Shown piece by piece: positions 17,159-25,305 of a stretch of 64,000 nucleotides of DNA. The translations under genes were made by a program, and so were the position numbers. Below the pieces are notes generated by a model. That model had not been told where the DNA came from, did no database searches, and was given only the letters and a program-made list of their open reading frames with translations. How positions within the stretch are numbered: the first letter of the stretch is position 1; every line of letters begins with the position of its first letter. Source of the stretch: Paenibacillus sp. Soil787 (GTDB lineage Bacteria > Bacillota > Bacilli > Paenibacillales > NBRC-103111); the NCBI RefSeq assembly GCF_001429545.1, contig NZ_LMSP01000012.1, positions 390,555 through 454,554 on the forward strand. The letters run 5' to 3'.

Positions 17159-17184
17159 AAAAAACCGCAAGCAATCGCCTACGG
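17159..17184 (-). promoter_or_regulatory. Putative transcription attenuator upstream of the ABC-F gene
   Basis: On the minus strand CCGTAGGC-GATT-GCTTGCGG forms an 8-bp stem with tetraloop followed by six T. It ends about 30 bases before the ABC-F ATG, directly ahead of the ribosome site, so termination here would prevent expression. A further leader hairpin (GTATG..CAAAG pairing with CTTTGCATAC) lies upstream. Confidence 0.65.
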
Positions 17185-17256
17185 CCAGGAAGAACAAGTC
17201 ATGATTTTGGTATGCAAAGAACAGCAACCCCTGAAGGAGTCAGCCCCTTTGGACAT
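17179..17256 (-). CDS. Candidate leader peptide of the ABC-F gene
   Basis: A 25-codon reading frame (starting MSKGADSFRGCC) whose stop codon TAG lies inside the 5' arm of the attenuator stem. A ribosome finishing or stalling here would cover the stem and allow read-through. The ribosome site (GTGGGA, six bases upstream) is weak. Another possible leader is the six-codon frame MKYVA at 17332-17349 after GGAGG with 12-base spacing. Which, if either, is translated cannot be told from sequence. Confidence 0.3.
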   Translation of the reverse strand: MSKGADSFRGCCSLHTKIMTCSSWP

Positions 17257-17471
17257 ACGTATCCCACTCGCTCTACCTGCACAAACGTAGAGTCTGCCTA
17301 TCAACGAACAATTTCGTTTTAGCAGAAAAAGTTAGGCTACATACTTCATCGTCAAAGGGTACCTCCGAGTTCTTCAAGATGGCTTTATTGTAACATAGCC
17401 TCCTGAGCACTCAAGGGAAAAAATTATTATAACCAACTTGCAGCCTGCCCTTTTTTATACTACAATTCAAT

Positions 17472-17486
17472 TCGTAATAATTACTT
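17472..17486. promoter_or_regulatory. Zur-box-like operator upstream of COG0523 GTPase 1
   Basis: TCGTAATAATTACTT closely matches the Zur box core TCGTAATnATTACGA. It lies 30 bases before the start codon, just after a TATACT hexamer. The same motif precedes two other transcription units nearby. Confidence 0.75.
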
Positions 17487-17515
17487 TTTAATCCCATGAC
17501 GAAGGAGTCCTTGTT

Positions 17516-18532
17516 TTGAGCAAAATTCCCGTTATCGTACTGAGCGGATTTCTAGGCAGCGGCAAAACAACACTTCTCATCCGCATGCTTCAAGAAGCTG
17601 CCTCTTTTAACCTCAAACCGGCTGTTCTTATGAATGAGCTTGGGAAACAAGATGTAGACGGCCATCTTCTCCAAGAAGCCTCTCCTGATGTTAACATGGC
17701 TAAACTGCTCGATGGCTGCATCTGCTGCAGTAAGAAAAGTGATATTAGTGATTCTATTAAGCAACTGTTAGCGCGCAAGCCTGACGTCATTCTCATTGAA
17801 TTAACCGGTGTTGCCAACCCAGAGGAAATCGTCGATGCACTGACCGAGCCTGCACTACTTCCTCATGTGAAACTGCATAAAGTCATCACCATACTTGATG
17901 CCGAAAACGTACTAGAATATAACAGTATTTTCGCCTCGGACCGAGAGCTTGTCCATACACTTCGTAGACAAATGGAAGTTGCGGATCTTCTTATTTTGAA
18001 CAAAATAGACTTAATCTCTGATAAACAACAGAAGTCCATCGAAAAAACAATTCGCAAATTCAATGAACGCTCCCTAATACTGCCAACCGCACATAGTCAA
18101 TTTGATTTAGAGCTTATTTTCGGCACTCTGAGTCCACAAGAATCACAATCCACCGTCTCGTCCAATTTTAATAAAAAGTTTCAATTTCAAGCTATTAAAC
18201 CTGCACAGCCGTCAAGCGAGAAATCCAAACATAACCCATCGTTCTCACGTATTCAAACAATTACAATCCCCATGGTTGAAGACCTTGCCTTGTCACAGCA
18301 CTTTGTAGAACGTTATTTAACAAAATGGGGCTCCCTACTACTTCGCGCGAAAGGTTATTTGATGATTGGCGCTAAGCACGAATCCTTTGTTATGCAATTC
18401 GCAGGCAAACGCACGAACTGGCAGCAGACCACTTTCCAGGGAACGCCTTATCTCGTACTCATAGGTATGGATCTGGATGCAAAAACCCTCGAAGATGACT
18501 GGCAAAAGCGATTAACGGAATCCCAACTATAA
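17516..18532 (+). CDS. COG0523 (CobW/YciC) GTPase, zinc-related metallochaperone 1
   Basis: A 338-residue G3E GTPase. Walker A GFLGSGKTT is at residues 11-19, the metal-binding GCICCS (CxCC) at about 65-70, and the guanine-recognition motif NKID near residue 162. Zur-controlled COG0523 proteins are thought to deliver zinc to client enzymes when zinc is scarce. Unlike its paralogue at 24163 it lacks a His-rich stretch. The start is TTG after GAAGGAG with nine-base spacing. A Zur box precedes it, and it converges on zur across a shared terminator. Confidence 0.88.
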   Translation: MSKIPVIVLSGFLGSGKTTLLIRMLQEAASFNLKPAVLMNELGKQDVDGHLLQEASPDVNMAKLLDGCICCSKKSDISDSIKQLLARKPDVILIELTGVANPEEIVDALTEPALLPHVKLHKVITILDAENVLEYNSIFASDRELVHTLRRQMEVADLLILNKIDLISDKQQKSIEKTIRKFNERSLILPTAHSQFDLELIFGTLSPQESQSTVSSNFNKKFQFQAIKPAQPSSEKSKHNPSFSRIQTITIPMVEDLALSQHFVERYLTKWGSLLLRAKGYLMIGAKHESFVMQFAGKRTNWQQTTFQGTPYLVLIGMDLDAKTLEDDWQKRLTESQL

Positions 18533-18545
18533 AAGCAATACATAC

Positions 18546-18592
18546 TAAAAAAAGCAGTTCCGCTGAGTTCACCTTCAGCAGACTGCTTTTAC
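18546..18592. terminator. Bidirectional terminator between GTPase 1 and zur
   Basis: AAAAAGCAGT / CTGCTTTT outer stem with inner GCTGA/TCAGC, flanked by A and T tracts, located between convergent stops. Confidence 0.8.
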
Positions 18593-18605
18593 TTTCCATG
18601 ACTTT

Positions 18606-19064
18606 TTAATGCAACTCCGAAGAGGGAGAAATGCCCGACTTACAAGCTGAACAGTATCCAAATATCTCAAAACGATGGCTTTGAATTTCAAAACTCTCCG
18701 GCAAATCCTTCACCAGCTTCATCGGACAGAACTCGAAGGTGACCGTCTTTTCACAACTGATACAGATCATGTGGTGATGATGATGGGACAAACAACTCGC
18801 CTTGAATTTCAAGCCATCTGCCAAGTGAAACTGCTCCAGAACACCCATCTCACTCAACAATCGAAGATTACGGTAGACGGTGTCAAAACTCACACCAGGA
18901 TATTTAACTTTCATGTATTCATAAACGTCTTTTGGCGACAAATAACTTCCGGATTCAGCGAATAACGTTGCCAAACTTCTGCGCTGCTCTGTAATTCTCC
19001 ATCCTTGCTGAGCCATTGCCCTTAGCATCTCGTCAATCGTATGCGTATGAGTGCCCACTTGCAT
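18606..19064 (-). CDS. zur: Fur-family zinc uptake regulator Zur
   Basis: A 152-residue Fur-family repressor. The DNA-binding helix includes SPKDVYEYMKVKYPGVSFDTVYRNLRLL. The His-rich metal site is CLSHHHHH, and two CxxC pairs (CISC, CSAC) make the structural zinc site. The choice of Zur rather than Fur or PerR rests on context: Zur-type boxes stand before the divergent permease and both COG0523 genes. The start is unsure: 19064 (ATG) follows GAGGGG closely, a GTG two codons on has better spacing, and an in-frame ATG exists at 19136. With zinc it would bind the boxes and repress. Confidence 0.85.
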   Translation of the reverse strand: MQVGTHTHTIDEMLRAMAQQGWRITEQRRSLATLFAESGSYLSPKDVYEYMKVKYPGVSFDTVYRNLRLLSEMGVLEQFHLADGLKFKASCLSHHHHHMICISCEKTVTFEFCPMKLVKDLPESFEIQSHRFEIFGYCSACKSGISPSSELH

Positions 19065-19189
19065 TACCCCTCTGTCATAAATTGTTCTATTAACATAGTG
19101 CAGCAAATGGTCCTCTTGCGTCAAGTAGATGAACATCTCGTCATTAACAAAGTTGTCCTATTCCCCTTTCATTCATCATAGGTTACAAT

Positions 19190-19207
19190 AGTAATAATTA
19201 TGATTAA
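19190..19207. promoter_or_regulatory. Zur-box-like operator between zur and the permease gene
   Basis: TAGTAATAATTATGATTA is a near palindrome matching the Zur box (core GTAATAATTA). It lies 15 bases before the permease start in the divergent region, so it may also affect zur. Confidence 0.7.
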
Positions 19208-19221
19208 GGAGTCTTCGTCAA

Positions 19222-20241
19222 ATGCCTACTACTGTTTTTCGAGCGAGCATGCATGTTATATTCGCGATCTGTTTCCTTTTAATTGTGCTTATCCTTCTAA
19301 ACAACGACATGCCTACACTGTCACTGCTAACGACTGAACGTATTCAAACTTTCAAAACCTTGTTCATCAGCATCCTATTAGAAGCCATTCCTTTCATTTT
19401 ACTAGGTGTATTGCTTTCATCCTTGCTCCAAACATTCGTATCCGAACAAACCATACGCCGCTTCATTCCCAAGAACCCTATTCTTGGCATCCTGTTCGCC
19501 TGCGTTTTAGGCATCCTATTCCCAATGTGCGAATGCGGCATGATTCCTGTCGTTCGAAGACTAATACTCAAAGGAATGCCCGTCTATATCGCAGTCGTTT
19601 TCATCGTAACCGGACCTATTATTAACCCTATTGTATTCGCGGCTACATTTATGGCTTTCCGAAATCATCCCACAATCGCTTATTCCCGCATGGGACTTGC
19701 TTTTGCAGTTGCCATAATAATCGGTCTCGTCCTCTACCGTTTTATCAAAAGTAATCCGCTGCGTATTAGCCGCGCCAACTTTTCCAGTGACGAAGCGTTG
19801 GAGGGTCATCAGCACCAGGGTGGCGGCATATCCAGTAAGTTAAATACATTTTTCGTTCATGCTTCTGATGAGTTTTTCGAAATGGGAAAATATCTCGTCT
19901 TTGGCTCCCTGCTCACCGCGCTGATTCAAGTTTTTATGCAGCGTGAAAGCCTGCTTGCCATTGGTCAGGGCCCTATCAGTTCCCATTTGTTTATGATGGG
20001 CTTCGCCTATATTCTTTCTCTATGTTCCACATCTGACGCTTTTGTCGCTTCATCTTTTCAAACGTCATTTACGTCTGGCTCATTGCTTACTTTCTTGGTT
20101 CTCGGCCCTATGCTTGATTTCAAAAGCACACTTATGATGCTTTCCGTTTTCAAATCCAAATTCGTACTCGTGCTTTCAGCATTAATTCTTATCACCGTGC
20201 TGGGTTGTTCACTGCTTTTGGAACGCTTTTCTAACTTTTAA
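19222..20241 (+). CDS. YraQ/YcgR-type (DUF318) permease
   Basis: A 339-residue membrane protein with about eight helices. It has the family hallmark FPMCECGMIPV and GPIINPIV, and ends in a second symmetric half containing LCSTSDAF. DUF318/ArsP-like permeases are putative metal or metalloid transporters. The B. subtilis homologue YcgR is encoded next to YcgQ, as here. A Zur box directly upstream points to a role under zinc limitation; the transported species is unknown. AAGGAG precedes the ATG. The next gene starts 26 bases after its stop. Confidence 0.85.
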   Translation: MPTTVFRASMHVIFAICFLLIVLILLNNDMPTLSLLTTERIQTFKTLFISILLEAIPFILLGVLLSSLLQTFVSEQTIRRFIPKNPILGILFACVLGILFPMCECGMIPVVRRLILKGMPVYIAVVFIVTGPIINPIVFAATFMAFRNHPTIAYSRMGLAFAVAIIIGLVLYRFIKSNPLRISRANFSSDEALEGHQHQGGGISSKLNTFFVHASDEFFEMGKYLVFGSLLTALIQVFMQRESLLAIGQGPISSHLFMMGFAYILSLCSTSDAFVASSFQTSFTSGSLLTFLVLGPMLDFKSTLMMLSVFKSKFVLVLSALILITVLGCSLLLERFSNF

Positions 20242-20267
20242 AGTCATAAAATCTAGGAGGAATTGAC

Positions 20268-21293
20268 ATGAGCGAAGTCCGATTAATAAGCTTTCATTAT
20301 TTCTTTCGTACGTTAATTTTGCTTGGTTTTTCCAGCTATATCGTTATTCTCACCAAGACAGACGCCCTTCAATACTACATAGCTCCGCGTATGATGATTT
20401 ATGTCAAAATCGCCTCCGTGATCCTTTACATCATCGCCTGCTATCAAGGCTATATGGCACTGCGTGCTTACTGGGGCAAACCAGTTGCCTGCGAATGTGA
20501 ACAACCAGTTTCTCGCTCAACCTTGCGCAATTCAGTTGCTTACGGTCTGCTCATTCTTCCGCTGTTAATAGGTTTCCTGCTGCCTAATACAGCATTAAGT
20601 AGTGCTATGGTAGCTGCCAAAGGGATGAATCTCTCTGCTGCGAAAGCTAGTTTAGGCAAACAAAATACAGACCTGATCAGCGATAATGGGGCCTCATCAG
20701 GAGTGAATGCGTCCAACCAGGGAACTGCAGCTGCTCCAAGCCCCTCAACAGTTCCACCTTTGAACAATACAGCTAACAGCCCTGTTCCTGCTTCTAGTAC
20801 CGAGACTCCAGCAATCGCTAAATCCGATGCCGAGCTCCAAAAGATGTTCCACGCTGATAACGAGTGGGATGAAGATTTTTCCAAAATTGGCATGATCCTT
20901 TATAAAAAAGACACCATCGTCGTTAAACCAGAAATATACATGGAAATCCTCTCGTCCATTGACCTTTTCAAAAACAACTTCATAGGCAAAAAAATCGAAC
21001 TCACCGGCTTCGTCTACCGCGAAGAAAACATGCCAAAAAGCCAATTCGTTGTCGGACGCTTTGCTGTAAGCTGCTGTTCTGCTGATGCTACCCCTTACGG
21101 AGTCATGGTTGACTTCCCGACCGCTCAAAGCTACCCCAAAGACATGTGGGTCAAAGTCACAGGCACCATCCAAAACGGCAGCTACAACGGAAACGAAATC
21201 TTCACCATAAAAGCAACCCAAATCGAAAAAACCGCAACCCCAGACTCACCGTATATATACCCAAACTTCGAACCGCTCAAAGCGCTCAACTAG
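20268..21293 (+). CDS. YcgQ-type (TIGR03943/DUF1980) membrane protein, permease partner
   Basis: A 341-residue protein with three to four N-terminal membrane segments, a Ser/Pro-rich linker (about residues 135-185) and an extracytoplasmic beta-rich domain with the family motif FVVGRFAVSCCSADA. The paired cysteines may bind metal. It always accompanies the DUF318 permease, so the two presumably work as one transporter. GGAGG precedes the ATG; the Zur box ahead of the permease should control both. Confidence 0.85.
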   Translation: MSEVRLISFHYFFRTLILLGFSSYIVILTKTDALQYYIAPRMMIYVKIASVILYIIACYQGYMALRAYWGKPVACECEQPVSRSTLRNSVAYGLLILPLLIGFLLPNTALSSAMVAAKGMNLSAAKASLGKQNTDLISDNGASSGVNASNQGTAAAPSPSTVPPLNNTANSPVPASSTETPAIAKSDAELQKMFHADNEWDEDFSKIGMILYKKDTIVVKPEIYMEILSSIDLFKNNFIGKKIELTGFVYREENMPKSQFVVGRFAVSCCSADATPYGVMVDFPTAQSYPKDMWVKVTGTIQNGSYNGNEIFTIKATQIEKTATPDSPYIYPNFEPLKALN

Positions 21294-21314
21294 TCAGCAC
21301 AACTAACAATCCCC

Positions 21315-21356
21315 AAAAACCGACAAGGATCACTCATGATCCTTGTCGGTTTTTTC
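21315..21356 (+). terminator. Intrinsic terminator of the permease operon
   Basis: An 18-bp stem (CCGACAAGGATCA core, CTCA loop) followed by a T run on the plus strand, 22 bases after the stop. Confidence 0.9.
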
Positions 21357-22091
21357 TTTACACTGCGGTTGTCCATTAAGATTAAATGTTCCTGTTCCTG
21401 TTCGATTAAGTTCTTAATTCTAATTGTTTTATTGTTCTTTACTTAACCAACATGCATTCACCCCTAGCTCATACCTCTACTTCTTACTCCTCACCCCTTA
21501 CTCCTTACTCCTTACTCCTTACTCCTTACTCCTTGCTCCTTGCTCCTCACCCTTCACTCCTTACTCCCTGCGCTTTTCTCCTTACTTATACTACTAATAT
21601 TACCATAAAAGGCAAATTGTTTCACCTATACATCAACTTCCAACTCTTATATAGACACTATCCCCATGACTCATTATGTTTTAATATCCACAGAATGCTT
21701 TATCCTGAATCACTGCTCAGATCCGATCGGAATTCATGACTTTCATACTTTGAAATATTATTTTAATCCCCGCCACCCTGTATTCTTCAAAACAAGTCTT
21801 ACCACGAATCATAAGCTTCATATTGATCATATACCCAAACCATAAGATTAAACTCTTTTGCCGAGACTTTCATTTAAATCTCCTGACTAGCCTCCATAAT
21901 CCCCTGTACCGTTTTCCTCCTATTTTATGACTAATTGTTTCTGCACTAATTTGCTACGCCCTGATTAATAATTTCACCCACGTACTCAAAAATAAAAAAG
22001 AAAAGTATGAATTATTGTTGATATAAGAACAAACATTCGATATAATGAAATAGAACAAATATTCCCAACTTGATCGAATTGAGGTGTCATA
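21357..22091. other. Gene-free AT-rich interval with low-complexity DNA
   Basis: No supported gene. It contains the ACTCCTT heptamer tract described separately. Sequence from 21600 to 22060 is AT-rich and shows no promoter or structure I can assign beyond the ribosome site of the transposase-like gene. Confidence 0.5.
21485..21595. repeat. ACTCCTT heptanucleotide tandem repeat
   Basis: Perfect or near-perfect ACTCCTT units run in tandem, degrading at both ends into CTCCTCACCC variants. The 7-base period would shift any reading frame, so it is noncoding. Confidence 0.85.
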
Positions 22092-22988
22092 ATGGGGACG
22101 AACTTCCATTTACCAAGCACTCTAGAGCAGTTTCAGCAGCAATTCCCCACTGAAGAAGCCTGTATAGATTTCTTTTTCTCAACGAAATGGCCCTCCGGTT
22201 TTTCTTGTCCTAACTGCGGGCATTCGCATGCCTATATAACAAGTACACGCCGACTCCCTCTTTATGAATGTCTTCAATGCCATCACCAAACTTCCCTTAC
22301 AGCTGGAACTATAATGGCAGGCAGTCGCACGTCTTTACATAAATGGCTTACAGCTATTTTTCTGATATCGCGCACGGAGCAGGGCACGAATGCTGTTGCG
22401 CTCTCCAAGATTATTAGTGTCACCTACAAAACAGCCTGGCTCATCCTCCACAAAATTCGTCACGCTATGAGTACAGCAGACCAAGGCACATTACTCTCGG
22501 GCATCGTCCAAGTAAACTCAGCTGTCTATGGAAAGCCGTATAATCCTTACTTCCGCAGCCATCCACAGGAACACTATCTTCTAGCAGGTTCCTCCCTTAA
22601 TATTCAGGGCGAACCTTCTTATATCAAACTCAAACTCGTCCCTAAAATACATGTTAAAGAAAAGCTTTTTCAACGCTCCGCGACATTGGACTTCACCCAA
22701 CAACATATCGAATCACATACAAACAACATCGAATTTATTACTGGACGCTTTAGTTCCAAAAGATTTCGCACTCTCCTTGCATACGCTGCGCAGGCCGGTA
22801 AATCTATTAACAACACTTTCCATGGCATTGGCCAAAAGTATCTACAACATTACTTGGATGAGTTTTGCTATAAGGTAAATCTCACTTTACACAAAGCAAC
22901 CATCTTTCAGCATTTGACCCACTTATGTACAGTACCTCATGCCAAGTTAACCTCTTTCAATCCCGAAAACACGCCCATGTGCGCCTAA
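22092..22988 (+). CDS. IS1595-type transposase-like protein with altered catalytic site
   Basis: A 298-residue protein built like IS1595/ISXO2 transposases. It has an N-terminal zinc ribbon (CPNCGH .. CLQCHH), the SLTAGTIMAGSRTSLHKW region, TYKTAWLILHKIR, and the C-terminal GIGQKYLQHYLDEFCY typical of the end of the DDE domain. In active members the first catalytic Asp sits in a VEVDETYxGG motif; here the matching place reads VQVNSAVYGK, so Asp and Glu are replaced. The frame is intact with a good GAGGTG ribosome site, and I find no terminal inverted repeats. This looks like a decayed or domesticated transposase relative rather than a mobile element. Confidence 0.75.
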   Translation: MGTNFHLPSTLEQFQQQFPTEEACIDFFFSTKWPSGFSCPNCGHSHAYITSTRRLPLYECLQCHHQTSLTAGTIMAGSRTSLHKWLTAIFLISRTEQGTNAVALSKIISVTYKTAWLILHKIRHAMSTADQGTLLSGIVQVNSAVYGKPYNPYFRSHPQEHYLLAGSSLNIQGEPSYIKLKLVPKIHVKEKLFQRSATLDFTQQHIESHTNNIEFITGRFSSKRFRTLLAYAAQAGKSINNTFHGIGQKYLQHYLDEFCYKVNLTLHKATIFQHLTHLCTVPHAKLTSFNPENTPMCA

Positions 22989-23121
22989 TCGCAAGAGTAT
23001 AATAATGTATCCTTAGGCTGCCCTATATTGTAAGATAATTAGTTTTGCACTAATCCCCAAGCTACTTGTGGTAATATTCACTAGGCTTTTTTGGTGATAT
23101 ACGAAAGCTGAATACAGAAGG

Positions 23122-23172
23122 GAGTTAGTAGTTAGTAGTTAGTAGTTAGTAGTTAGTAGTTAGTAGTTAGTA
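23122..23172. repeat. AGTTAGT heptanucleotide tandem repeat
   Basis: About seven uninterrupted copies of a 7-base unit (AGTTAGT), in a gene-free interval. It is the second heptamer tract within 2 kb. Confidence 0.85.
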
Positions 23173-23286
23173 CTACATCCTTACTACTTTACTGTAGCCT
23201 GAGTCAAAGGGATAGCGGGATAGCGGGCATACTTAGTAGGCGAGAAGTAATAGATAGTACTCAAGCATTTCGTTATTCGATTAAAG

Positions 23287-23540
23287 GAGACCGTCGATTA
23301 ATTATATTTTTATTTTGTGCCCTATTTTTTTTGCTCTAAAATTTGCCCTGTATGTTGCTTTAGGAATAACTTGTGAGGTATATTTCCCCTATTTTTGCCC
23401 TAGAGTCTCCTTAAAATCGATTTAAACGCCTCTGAGAGGGGGATTTGCAGGTGATCTACGTCTACCTGATGCATGAAAATAGCAGTCAAACGGGTTTATT
23501 GTCAAGATAAATTTTCGCGATTTAGTTAATCGACGGTCTC
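23287..23540. mobile_element. MITE-like element with 15-bp terminal inverted repeats and 5-bp target duplication
   Basis: The 254-bp AT-rich segment begins GAGACCGTCGATTAA and ends with its exact reverse complement TTAATCGACGGTCTC. It is bordered by the direct repeat TAAAG on both sides (23282-23286 and 23541-23545), the mark of transposition. It has no coding capacity, so it would need a transposase in trans. Confidence 0.75.
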
Positions 23541-23545
23541 TAAAG

Positions 23546-24111
23546 ATACATTTTTTAATAATGGTTTAAGCACTCTCTTCTTTTCCATCTTTCTCACTCT
23601 ATTTTTTACTATTTTTTACTTTTTTCACTCTTATTTACTCTTCCGTCTTTCCTCTCACTCTCTTATTAACTCTTCTTTTCTTTTCTTTTCTTGATTCCAC
23701 CCTCTCCACTCACTCTCTCATTTACTCTCATTTACTCTCATTTACTCTTGTTTACCCTTATTTACTCTTGTTTACTATTATTTACTCTTGTTTACTCTTA
23801 TTTACTCTTGTTTACTCTTATTTACTTTGACTTACTCTCCTTACTACCCTTACTATCCTTTATTTCCCTTTCCTTCCTTCCTTCCTTCCTTCCTTCCTTC
23901 CTTCCTTCCTTCCTTCCTTCCTTCCTTCCTTCCCTTCCTTCCTTCAAAACCTGAGCCAAGGGGATAGTGATCATAGTCCTCCGTTAGAAAATAGGTATGA
24001 CCCGCGTAACAAGTAACCCTAATCACTCGCTCCCCTGCTATCTGAGCCAAAGGGATAGTGGCTAAAGTGTCCCCTTAGACCATATCCAACTCGTTTGTTA
24101 CAAAGAATATA
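23546..24111. other. Gene-free pyrimidine-rich interval
   Basis: Contains degenerate TTTACTCTTG/TTTACTCTTA repeats (about 23701-23830) and a long CCTT tetranucleotide microsatellite (about 23869-23945). Two of three copies of CTGAGYCAARGGGATAG lie at 23950 and 24041; the first is at 23198. No gene is supported. Confidence 0.7.
23701..23945. repeat. TTTACTCT-type and CCTT microsatellite tracts
   Basis: TTTACTC(T/A) units with alternating spacers TTG, TTA and TCA are followed by more than 15 copies of CCTT. The plus strand is almost purely pyrimidine, prone to slippage and able to form triplex or H-DNA. Confidence 0.8.
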
Positions 24112-24149
24112 TAAAAAAGAATCCTCAGCTTGATCGCTGGGACTCTTTT
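24112..24149 (-). terminator. Terminator after COG0523 GTPase 2
   Basis: On the minus strand GAGTCCCAGC / GCTGAGGATTC forms an imperfect stem followed by TTTTTTATA, 14 bases past the stop. Confidence 0.75.
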
Positions 24150-24162
24150 GGCATTGAATTGC

Positions 24163-25230
24163 TTATTTTGCAGCTATTTCGGATAGGGATTCCAGTTTGA
24201 GCAATTCGGTTCGAACTGCGTCTTTGGAGAAATTCTCTCCTATAAATACGGCAACATCCGGCACATCGCCTTTAGGATTGATTTTGACGAAATCCATTTC
24301 TCTGTAGGCGTACTGGAATAAGAACCGGCTTGAGGTATCGGAAAAACTGAGAATCCCTTTAGCACGGTAAACCTCTTGCGGTAGCTTACTGACAAATTCT
24401 TCGAATGCGTTGCTATCTACTGCCCGCTCAAAAAAGTGCGTATACGCCATCACATGATTGTGAGAATGATGATGGTGATTGTCGTACGTATGATCATGGT
24501 CATGGTCATGAGGCAGATTATCGCGAGATTCATGTGGCTCATGATCCTCATGATCCTCAGACAGATGGGTCGCATGGTGGACGTCATGATCACGGTCGGT
24601 GCTCTGCCCTCGCTCTTCTTCCAGCATCTCGATGAGTCTCATGTCGATTTGGCTGAACACGGTGTAGTGTACAGATGCATATGGATTCCATTCGCGTACA
24701 AGAACATCTACTTCCTGAAGCGCCGCTTCCTGTAACAGGTCTGACTTGTTCAGTAAAAGTAAGTTCGCACAACGGATTTGTTCCTGCATAAGCCGGTAGG
24801 TCTTGCCTCGGCTTGTCCGGCTTAGCTCCAGCAGTTGCGGTGCATCTACTACGGTGATGACGGCTTTGAGCTCTACTGGGAGTATAAGAGAAGCATCTGT
24901 TACTTCATCAATGATTTCCATTGGATTAGCGATACCTGTGGATTCTATGAAAATCAGGTCAGGCTGCTCCTCAGTTACAAGTTCTTTGAGCGCCGTCGCA
25001 AGATCACCTCGGCTCGAACAACAAATGCAGCCGCCCAGCAGCTCGGACATCGGTACTTCATTGGCAATTAATTGCCCATCCAGGTTAACTTCACCAATCT
25101 CGTTCATAATGACCGCGGGTTTACGTCCCGCTTCGGTAAAATGATCAATTGCCTTCGTTAATAAGGTTGTTTTGCCGCTTCCGAGGAACCCGGATAATAC
25201 ATATACGGTAACTCTTTTGTATGCTGCCAT
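24163..25230 (-). CDS. COG0523 GTPase with His-rich metal loop, zinc metallochaperone 2
   Basis: A 355-residue G3E GTPase with Walker A GFLGSGKTT, the CxCC motif GCICCS and guanine-binding NKSD. Between the GTPase and C-terminal domains lies a long His/Asp-rich stretch (about residues 210-260, including HDHDHDH and HHHHSHNH) expected to bind several zinc ions, as in YciC/ZagA-type proteins. A Zur box lies upstream. ZagA in B. subtilis supports the folate enzyme FolE under zinc starvation; whether this is the functional counterpart is inferred. The start at 25230 has a GGAGGT site nine bases upstream; an ATG two codons earlier is possible. Confidence 0.88.
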   Translation of the reverse strand: MAAYKRVTVYVLSGFLGSGKTTLLTKAIDHFTEAGRKPAVIMNEIGEVNLDGQLIANEVPMSELLGGCICCSSRGDLATALKELVTEEQPDLIFIESTGIANPMEIIDEVTDASLILPVELKAVITVVDAPQLLELSRTSRGKTYRLMQEQIRCANLLLLNKSDLLQEAALQEVDVLVREWNPYASVHYTVFSQIDMRLIEMLEEERGQSTDRDHDVHHATHLSEDHEDHEPHESRDNLPHDHDHDHTYDNHHHHSHNHVMAYTHFFERAVDSNAFEEFVSKLPQEVYRAKGILSFSDTSSRFLFQYAYREMDFVKINPKGDVPDVAVFIGENFSKDAVRTELLKLESLSEIAAK

Positions 25231-25305
25231 ACTCATTCTACCTCCGTCAAGCAGTATGATAGCAAATGCTTCTAACCTGCTCATAATTGATTTCTCTTCT
25301 ATTAT

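Noticed and set aside
15281..17227. Longer ABC-F start at 17227
   Set aside because: The extension translates the attenuator hairpin and leader; the ribosome site AGGAGG before 17128 and the family start decide for the shorter form.
17228..17400. T-box or other known riboswitch upstream of the ABC-F gene
   Set aside because: No T-box core sequence or recognisable aptamer; leader-peptide attenuation explains the structure better.
22000..23060. Complete insertion sequence around the transposase-like gene
   Set aside because: No terminal inverted repeats or target duplication could be found near the gene, so only the gene is annotated.
23701..23840. CRISPR-like regular repeats
   Set aside because: Units of 11-12 bases in tandem with no spacers; simple-sequence DNA.
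23691..23954. Leu/Ser/Tyr-rich frame of 87 codons across the microsatellites
   Set aside because: The product is translated repeats with no ribosome site; it would change length with each slippage.
24405..24735. Plus-strand Met/Ile/Val-rich frames opposite COG0523 GTPase 2
   Set aside because: They mirror the His/Asp codons of the metal-binding loop; no independent evidence.
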